From Chryseobacterium sp. (GTDB lineage: Bacteria; Bacteroidota; Bacteroidia; Flavobacteriales; Weeksellaceae), in NCBI GenBank assembly GCA_031286615.1, contig JAITUA010000022.1, positions 151,677 through 215,676 of the forward strand: a stretch of DNA of 64,000 nt, in the 5' to 3' direction. A program made the translations under genes and the position numbers. A model generated the notes under the pieces. The model saw only the letters and a program-made list of their open reading frames with translations. It made no database searches and had not been told where the DNA came from. Below are positions 59,769 through 64,000 of the stretch, piece by piece. Each line of letters begins with the position of its first letter. Position 1 is the stretch's first letter.

Positions 59769-61439
59769 TTATTTCATAAATTCAAAGTATGACTTCAGTA
59801 CATCTGCGCTATTCTTCCCGTGAGTATTTACTTCCAGGATTTTTGGCTGTGCATCAGGTTTGAAAAAATTCTCAAGAACTCTGTCAAGCGTAATTTCATC
59901 CTCCACTTTTACGTAGGAGAAACCAAAGTGCTTGGCAAGAGATTCGGCATTCTTACGGTGTTTTGTGGCAATAAACTCGTCTAATGTATTCGGGTTGGCA
60001 TTTCCAGGCCCCGGAATGATTTTAAAGATATTTCCTTCACCGTTATTAAAGATCATAATTCTTACAAACGGCGGAATATATTGATTCCAAAGTCCATTGA
60101 TGTCATAAAAGAAACTTAAATCTCCTGTGATCAGCAAAGTAGGATTTTCATTTTTAATAGCAAATCCCATTGCCGTAGAAGTAGATCCATCAATACCGCT
60201 GGTTCCTCTGTTACAATACATTTTTCGCTTTCCAAAATCAAACAGCTGCGCATATCTGATCCCGGAAGAATTACTGAAATGGATGTTATAGTTTTCAGGA
60301 ATCGTTTGTGAAGCCTTATTAAAGAAATAAAAATCTGAGAAGTCAATCGTATTTAAAAACTGCTCATGTTTAGCGTCTTTTTTATCCCTTAAAACATCCC
60401 AAAGATTAAAATAAGGTCTAGGCTCCAGATTGATAAATTTCAACAATTTCGAGAAGAAAACTTCAGGCTTAACTTCAATTTTCTCAGTCAGTGAGAAATA
60501 AGTATCCGGCTGCCAGACTTCATCCAGATGCCAGTGCTGTTTAGGACGTGCACTTCTTAGGAACTGTTTTACCTTTTTTGAAACCACGTTCTGTCCCACA
60601 GTAATCAACAGGTCAGGAGCATATGTTTTATAGTCTTCTTCTGTAAAATTAAATATATAACGGTCTATATGTTTAAAAAACTTCTCGTGATGAAGGTTTG
60701 AATTAGCTTCACTCAAAACAATAACAGAATGGTTTTTGACCAATTGAGTCAATTGATTTTCCAGCTCAGGGCTGTAATCTCTTGTCCCTACCAACAGCAT
60801 AATTCTTTGTGAAGTATGCCATTCTGCAATTAAACTTGAAGGAATTTCATACTCTTTGTGTTTGATTGTTTTTTCTACCGTAGGAAAAGTAGGAAGTTCC
60901 GAAACAAGCTCATACAAAGGCTCCTCCAAAGGAATATTAATGTGCACCGGCCCCTGCTTTTCAAAGCAAAGTTCAATGGCTTTTTTTATAGTATCGAAAT
61001 TAATATCTTCTGCATGCTCTTTGCTGTCTTCCAAAAGCTGGAAGTCACCATAGGAATGCTGATGAAAAACATCCTTCTGTCTTATCGTCTGCCCATCAAA
61101 CAGATCAACAAAATCAGTCGGTCTGTCAGCAGTAAGTACCAAAAGTGGAATATTCTGATAAAAAGCTTCGGTAACAGCAGGATAATAGTTAACCACTGCG
61201 GATCCGCTGGTACAGGTAATTGCTACCGGTTTCTTTTCGCTTTTCGCCATTCCCATTGCCACAAAAGCAGCACTTCTTTCGTCTACAATACTGTAACAGT
61301 TAAAACTATCTACCTCCGAAAAATGAATGGCCAAAGGAGCATTTCTTGACCCCGGAGAAATTACGATATCAGCAATTCCGTACTGTTGAAGAAGATGTGC
61401 AAGTATTTGGATACTTCTCTTAGAAGAATATTTTTTCAT
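59769..61439 (-). CDS. menD: SEPHCHC synthase MenD
   Basis: A ThDP enzyme of menaquinone synthesis that adds the succinic semialdehyde unit from 2-oxoglutarate to isochorismate. The 556 residues have the N-terminal ISPGSRNAPLAI and DERSAAFVAMGMAKS (catalytic Glu region) and the ThDP motif ITGDLSFFYDINGLWN...IFNNGEG. The start MKKYSSKRSIQILAHLL is 4 bases after an exact -7 box TAAATTTG (61444-61451), so the transcript may be leaderless. No other men gene is nearby. It is convergent with pabC (2 bases apart). Confidence 0.95.
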   Translation of the reverse strand: MKKYSSKRSIQILAHLLQQYGIADIVISPGSRNAPLAIHFSEVDSFNCYSIVDERSAAFVAMGMAKSEKKPVAITCTSGSAVVNYYPAVTEAFYQNIPLLVLTADRPTDFVDLFDGQTIRQKDVFHQHSYGDFQLLEDSKEHAEDINFDTIKKAIELCFEKQGPVHINIPLEEPLYELVSELPTFPTVEKTIKHKEYEIPSSLIAEWHTSQRIMLLVGTRDYSPELENQLTQLVKNHSVIVLSEANSNLHHEKFFKHIDRYIFNFTEEDYKTYAPDLLITVGQNVVSKKVKQFLRSARPKQHWHLDEVWQPDTYFSLTEKIEVKPEVFFSKLLKFINLEPRPYFNLWDVLRDKKDAKHEQFLNTIDFSDFYFFNKASQTIPENYNIHFSNSSGIRYAQLFDFGKRKMYCNRGTSGIDGSTSTAMGFAIKNENPTLLITGDLSFFYDINGLWNQYIPPFVRIMIFNNGEGNIFKIIPGPGNANPNTLDEFIATKHRKNAESLAKHFGFSYVKVEDEITLDRVLENFFKPDAQPKILEVNTHGKNSADVLKSYFEFMK

Positions 61440-61461
61440 ACAGCAAATTTAACTTATAAAT

Positions 61462-61479
61462 AATGATTTTAAAATCATT
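61462..61479. promoter_or_regulatory. 18-bp perfect palindrome between menD and the oxygenase gene
   Basis: AATGATTTT-AAAATCATT. It covers the expected -33 positions of both divergent promoters (menD -7 at 61444-61451 minus; TAATTTTG at 61496-61503 plus). Confidence 0.4.
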
Positions 61480-61523
61480 TAAATTAAAAAAAATGTAATT
61501 TTGCTATTCGTAAATTTCTAAAA

Positions 61524-62474
61524 ATGGATAAAATACCTAGTGTAGACCTGCGTGATTTCCTTTCGGACAACCCGGAACGCAAACAGAAATTTGTAAATGA
61601 AATCGGAAAAGCTTATGAAGAAATTGGTTTTGTAGCCTTAAAAGGCCACTTTCTTGATGACAACCTAGTGGATGATTTGTATGGAGAGGTAAAAAACTTT
61701 TTTGAACAGCCAGTGGAAACGAAACAAAAGTATGAGATTCCAGGTATTGGCGGCCAGAGAGGTTATGTAGGATTCGGTAAAGAAACTGCAAAAGGTTTCA
61801 AAAAAGGAGACTTAAAAGAATTTTGGCACTTTGGACAATATTTGTCTGATGATTCAAAATACAAAACTGAGTATCCCGACAATGTAATCGTTGATGAACT
61901 TCCAAAATTCAACGAAGTAGGTAAAGAGGCATTCCAGATGCTTGAAAAAACTGGACAGTATGTTCTTAGAGCTCTAGCATTGCACCTTGGTTTAAATGAA
62001 TTTTATTTTGATGACAAAATCGCAGAAGGAAATTCTATTTTAAGACCTATTCACTATCCGCCAATTACCGAAGAACCGGATGATGCGGTAAGAGCAGCAG
62101 CTCATGGAGATATCAACCTTATTACGCTTCTAATGGGAGCACAGGGTAAAGGTCTTCAGGTTCAGAACCACAACGGAGAATGGATTGATGCAATTGCAGA
62201 ACCGGATGAATTGATGATCAATGTAGGAGATATGCTTTCAAGACATACCAACAACAAATTGAAATCTACAATCCACAGAGTGGTAAACCCACCAAGAGAA
62301 ATGTGGAGTACTTCAAGATATTCAATTCCTTTCTTTATGCATCCTGTCAGTGCAATGTCTTTAAATGCACTTGATAATTGTGTAGACGAAAACAATCCAA
62401 AACTATACGAAGATACAACTGCCGGAGAATTCCTGCATGAAAGATTGATTGAACTTGGATTAATTAAAAAATAA
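61524..62474 (+). CDS. 2-oxoglutarate/Fe(II) oxygenase, isopenicillin N synthase family
   Basis: The 316 residues follow the DIOX_N plus 2OG-FeII layout: IPSVDLRDFLS, EEIGFVALKGHF, then the iron ligands HGDINLITLLMG (His-x-Asp) and STIHRVVNPP (distal His), and the 2-oxoglutarate Arg in RYSIPFFMHP. Many flavobacteria carry this gene; the substrate is not known. An exact -7 box TAATTTTG lies 20 bases upstream. It ends at a terminator shared with a GG-leader peptide. Confidence 0.9.
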   Translation: MDKIPSVDLRDFLSDNPERKQKFVNEIGKAYEEIGFVALKGHFLDDNLVDDLYGEVKNFFEQPVETKQKYEIPGIGGQRGYVGFGKETAKGFKKGDLKEFWHFGQYLSDDSKYKTEYPDNVIVDELPKFNEVGKEAFQMLEKTGQYVLRALALHLGLNEFYFDDKIAEGNSILRPIHYPPITEEPDDAVRAAAHGDINLITLLMGAQGKGLQVQNHNGEWIDAIAEPDELMINVGDMLSRHTNNKLKSTIHRVVNPPREMWSTSRYSIPFFMHPVSAMSLNALDNCVDENNPKLYEDTTAGEFLHERLIELGLIKK

Positions 62475-62478
62475 AAAG

Positions 62479-62510
62479 AAACGGCTGTCTCAAAATAGAG
62501 GCAGCCGTTT
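62479..62510. terminator. Bidirectional terminator after the oxygenase gene
   Basis: AAACGGCTGTCTC, a 6-base loop and GAGGCAGCCGTTT (one wobble), between convergent genes. Confidence 0.85.
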
Positions 62511-62529
62511 TAAATATATAATATTTCGG

Positions 62530-62709
62530 TTAGAAACATGAAACACGCGTACATATCATTGTACAGCCATTGAATCTGTAACATCCTGTACCTTGACTAT
62601 TAAGCTCTGCGCAAAGATCATCAGGGGAATCCCTCAGATCGTAGCACTTATCAATTCCTCCTGAAATACTTTTCAATTCTTTTCTCTCAATTTTCTTTAA
62701 ATTTCTCAT
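62530..62709 (-). CDS. Cys-rich GG-leader peptide 3 (bacteriocin-like)
   Basis: A 59-codon frame: leader MRNLKKIERKELKSISGG (1-18), then a 41-residue core with six cysteines (22, 33, 43, 49, 53, 58) ending CF like peptide 1. Core sequence is otherwise unlike peptides 1 and 2. The 5' element is present 20 bases upstream. Confidence 0.75.
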   Translation of the reverse strand: MRNLKKIERKELKSISGGIDKCYDLRDSPDDLCAELNSQGTGCYRFNGCTMICTRVSCF

Positions 62710-62729
62710 AGTTATTTGTTTTATTTTTC

Positions 62730-62748
62730 CTACTCTGTAAGCTTTTCG
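62730..62748 (-). promoter_or_regulatory. Shared 5' element of GG-leader peptide 3
   Basis: CGAAAAGC-TTAC-AGAGTAG, 20 bases before the start. It is embedded in GCGTTATC (upstream) and GG (downstream), identical to peptide 4. Confidence 0.6.
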
Positions 62749-62856
62749 GATAACGCCTGCCTAAAGTAGTAATATTCACCGAATAAAAATAATAATTTTC
62801 TACTACAGATTATTAAGAGATATTAAAGGAGCTAATTGATGTTTAATTATTTTGTC

Positions 62857-63129
62857 CTATCCTGTTATACAATAAAATTCAGGGCATGGTGTAGGCTGGG
62901 TGAAAGTTCCCCATGGACAGATACAGGTATAAGAATCACCACCACTTCCTGGGTTTCCTCCACCTCCCGGATTTCCTCCGTAAGGCACACATTTTCCACC
63001 TGAACAGATCTCTCCCGCAGAGCACCCTCCTTCTCCTGGTCCTCCGCCCTCAAAACAATATGCAGGAAAGTCAACTCCTGCAACAATACTTCTCTTGTCT
63101 TCTCTTGAAAGTTTTTTTAGATTTTTCAT
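62857..63129 (-). CDS. Gly/Cys-rich GG-leader-type peptide 4
   Basis: 90 residues. Leader MKNLKKLSREDKRSIVAG (1-18) ends in Ala-Gly rather than Gly-Gly, still a permitted cleavage pattern. The core is a glycine-rich chain (GGGPGEGGCSAG, GGNPGGGGNPGSGG) with eight cysteines and CICPWGTF near the end. It is longer and of different composition from the other four. The 5' element lies 22 bases upstream. Confidence 0.75.
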   Translation of the reverse strand: MKNLKKLSREDKRSIVAGVDFPAYCFEGGGPGEGGCSAGEICSGGKCVPYGGNPGGGGNPGSGGDSYTCICPWGTFTQPTPCPEFYCITG

Positions 63130-63151
63130 AGTTTTTGATTTTTGGTATTTC

Positions 63152-63170
63152 CTACTCTATAAGCTTTTCG
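63152..63170 (-). promoter_or_regulatory. Shared 5' element of GG-leader peptide 4
   Basis: CGAAAAGC-TTAT-AGAGTAG, 22 bases before the start, preceded by GCAAGCGTTATC, close to the GCAGGCGTTATC of peptide 3. Confidence 0.6.
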
Positions 63171-63355
63171 GATAACGCTTGCTTAAAAATAATATTTATT
63201 TAATTAATAATCAAACAATTGAATAAAATTAAGTTTTTACCAGATTCAAGAGTCTCTTATTTTACTAAACTTTATTTTTTTATATACCATATCTTGTTTA
63301 GTTAAAAATATTTTAGCTATTTTTACTTTACCAACAAATTTTTAATTAAAACAAT

Positions 63356-63517
63356 ATGAAAAATTTAAAAAAACTACAAAAAGGCCAATTAAAAAACATT
63401 TCTGGAGGAGCTACTCTTCCTGAAGCAGATTTCTGCATGTATTATTGCAGTGGAGTAATTGTTTGTGCAACGTGCAGTGATGATTTCAAATGCCCGGACA
63501 CCAACAGTGATATGTAA
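63356..63517 (+). CDS. Cys-rich GG-leader peptide 5 (bacteriocin-like)
   Basis: A 53-codon frame on the opposite strand from the other four: leader MKNLKKLQKGQLKNISGG (1-18), core of 35 residues with five cysteines (27, 31, 37, 40, 46). It lacks the shared 5' element. A terminator follows. Confidence 0.75.
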   Translation: MKNLKKLQKGQLKNISGGATLPEADFCMYYCSGVIVCATCSDDFKCPDTNSDM

Positions 63518-63544
63518 GATTGAAAATCAAAATACCATAAATGG

Positions 63545-63573
63545 AAACCGTTTCTTTGTTGAAGCGGTTTTTT
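63545..63573 (+). terminator. Terminator of GG-leader peptide 5
   Basis: AAACCGTTTC, loop TTTGTT, GAAGCGGTTT and TTTT (one wobble). Confidence 0.82.
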
Positions 63574-63737
63574 ATTTGTGTATACTTACAATAGGATAAA
63601 TTTTAACTACTCTTATAGTATTTTCACGCAAAGATTCATTTTAATAAAAACAGACAGTTTATGAGCTTAAAAATAATACCGTCATTAATAAGTAATACTT
63701 TTCATTAAAGTATAGAACACATTAACATTAATAATAA

Positions 63738-63848
63738 GAGCCTTCTCCCGCTATCCATTCATACTCCTCACGCCTGCGCATTGCCACGCTCAAACCCACT
63801 CACTCTCCTACACATGCTGTGGGGTAACCATTACTATCGGGGCTAGGG
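63738..63848 (-). repeat. GC-richer intergenic element of Flavobacteriia type
   Basis: On the minus strand it opens CCCTAGCCCCGATAG and closes GGATAGCGGGAGAAGGCT. I recall sequences with these ends (CTAGCCCCGAT...GATAGCGGGA) as frequent in flavobacterial intergenic regions, though I could not search. Its base composition differs sharply from the surrounding DNA. Confidence 0.5.
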
Positions 63849-63860
63849 AAGACGAATTAA

Positions 63861-63910
63861 TTATGAATTATAAGTTATGAATTATGAGTTATGAATTATG
63901 AGTTGTGAAG
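63861..63910. repeat. 14-bp tandem repeat
   Basis: TTATGAATTATAAG, TTATGAATTATGAG, TTATGAATTATGAG and the partial TTGTGAAG, in direct succession. Confidence 0.75.
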
Positions 63911-63966
63911 CCGTCCAGTCTAAGAGTTATGAATTTTACATTCTAAGATTTAATATCCCCAATGAT

Positions 63967-63984
63967 GTCATTCCGCAGGAATCC
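63967..63984. repeat. REP-like repeat at the window edge
   Basis: GTCATTCCGCAGGAATCC, a short imperfect palindrome of the GTCATTC...GAATC class also seen at 49434-49554. Confidence 0.45.
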
Positions 63985-64000
63985 AGCCACATTGATTAGG

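Larger units (their letters stand above)
63518..64000. other. Intergenic end of the window, no supported gene
   Basis: No coding frame is supported here. It contains the terminator of peptide 5, A/T-rich DNA (63574-63737), a GC-richer element (63738-63848), 14-bp tandem repeats (63861-63910) and a REP-like sequence at the edge (63967-63984). Confidence 0.6.

Noticed and set aside
1-64000. CRISPR arrays, insertion sequences, prophage or rRNA genes
   Set aside because: No regularly spaced repeats, transposase, phage or rRNA signatures were seen on either strand.

Overview
The window reads as a chromosomal segment from a flavobacterium of the Chryseobacterium type (Flavobacteriia, Weeksellaceae). 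This rests on the low GC content, promoters of the Bacteroidetes form (TTTG, about 19 bp, TAnnTTTG), weak ribosome binding sites, and lineage-typical genes: PorD of the type IX secretion system, DUF5686, DUF5687, DUF6646, a TonB-dependent receptor, a Bacteroidetes-type RNA polymerase omega, and short GG-leader 'bacteriocin-like' peptides. There is no rRNA, no CRISPR array, no insertion sequence and no prophage. Most of it is ordinary core genome on both strands.

Layout. Bases 1-6.8 kb (minus): a DUF5687 membrane protein (cut by the window edge), recN, porD, coaBC, omega, bamD and a tetR gene. Bases 6.9-9.4 kb (plus): tatD-like, tcdA, rnpA, DUF4126. Bases 9.5-20.1 kb (minus): a tight miaB operon (miaB, a lipoprotein, a TPR protein, a receiver-less sigma-54 activator, a membrane protein, lptE and a 703-residue acidic TPR protein), preceded by two small TonB_C-like secreted proteins and poxB. 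Bases 20.3-24.7 kb (minus): lysA, a DEDDh exonuclease fused to a GIY-YIG-like domain, and a HerA-like ATPase. Bases 25-27.2 kb (plus): a sulfur-handling operon (metallo-beta-lactamase/rhodanese, rhodanese lipoprotein, thioredoxin). Then a nitrilase-like gene, DUF6646, rseP, two identical tRNA-Asn genes bracketing a tricorn-like protease and an ATPase gene, and DUF5686. Bases 37.7-39.3 kb (minus): two Cys-rich GG-leader peptides, rpmA and a long rplU. Bases 39.5-49.4 kb (plus): a metallopeptidase lipoprotein, an acyltransferase, miaE, DUF502, tnaA, an FAD monooxygenase, patB and a TonB receptor. Bases 49.5-62.5 kb: a PQQ sugar dehydrogenase, blaI-blaR1, uvrB, DUF3820, an AI-2E family transporter, two multi-pass membrane proteins, pabB-pabC, menD and a 2-oxoglutarate/Fe oxygenase. 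Bases 62.5-64 kb: three more GG-leader peptides and repeat-rich intergenic DNA.

The most interesting signals are not in the large genes. First, lysA is preceded by what looks like a complete translation-coupled attenuator: a 23-codon reading frame with five lysines, a competing antiterminator strand right after its stop codon, and a strong terminator just before the lysA start. Second, four of the five Cys-rich GG-leader peptide genes share a 19-nt element, CGAAAAGC-N4-AGAGTAG, at a fixed 20-23 nt upstream of their start codons; together peptides and element look like a co-regulated secreted-peptide system. Third, several palindromes sit on recognisable promoter boxes (blaI, poxB, tetR/tatD, menD/oxygenase), and three genes have their -7 box 3-4 nt before the start codon, suggesting leaderless messages.

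Functional links: MiaB and MiaE (26 kb apart) act in sequence on the same tRNA base; LptE, BamD and PorD serve outer-membrane assembly and secretion; PabB, PabC and MenD all draw on chorismate or isochorismate; BlaI and BlaR1 form a sensor-repressor pair. All family assignments were made by reading the sequence and from memory of the families; no database search was run.
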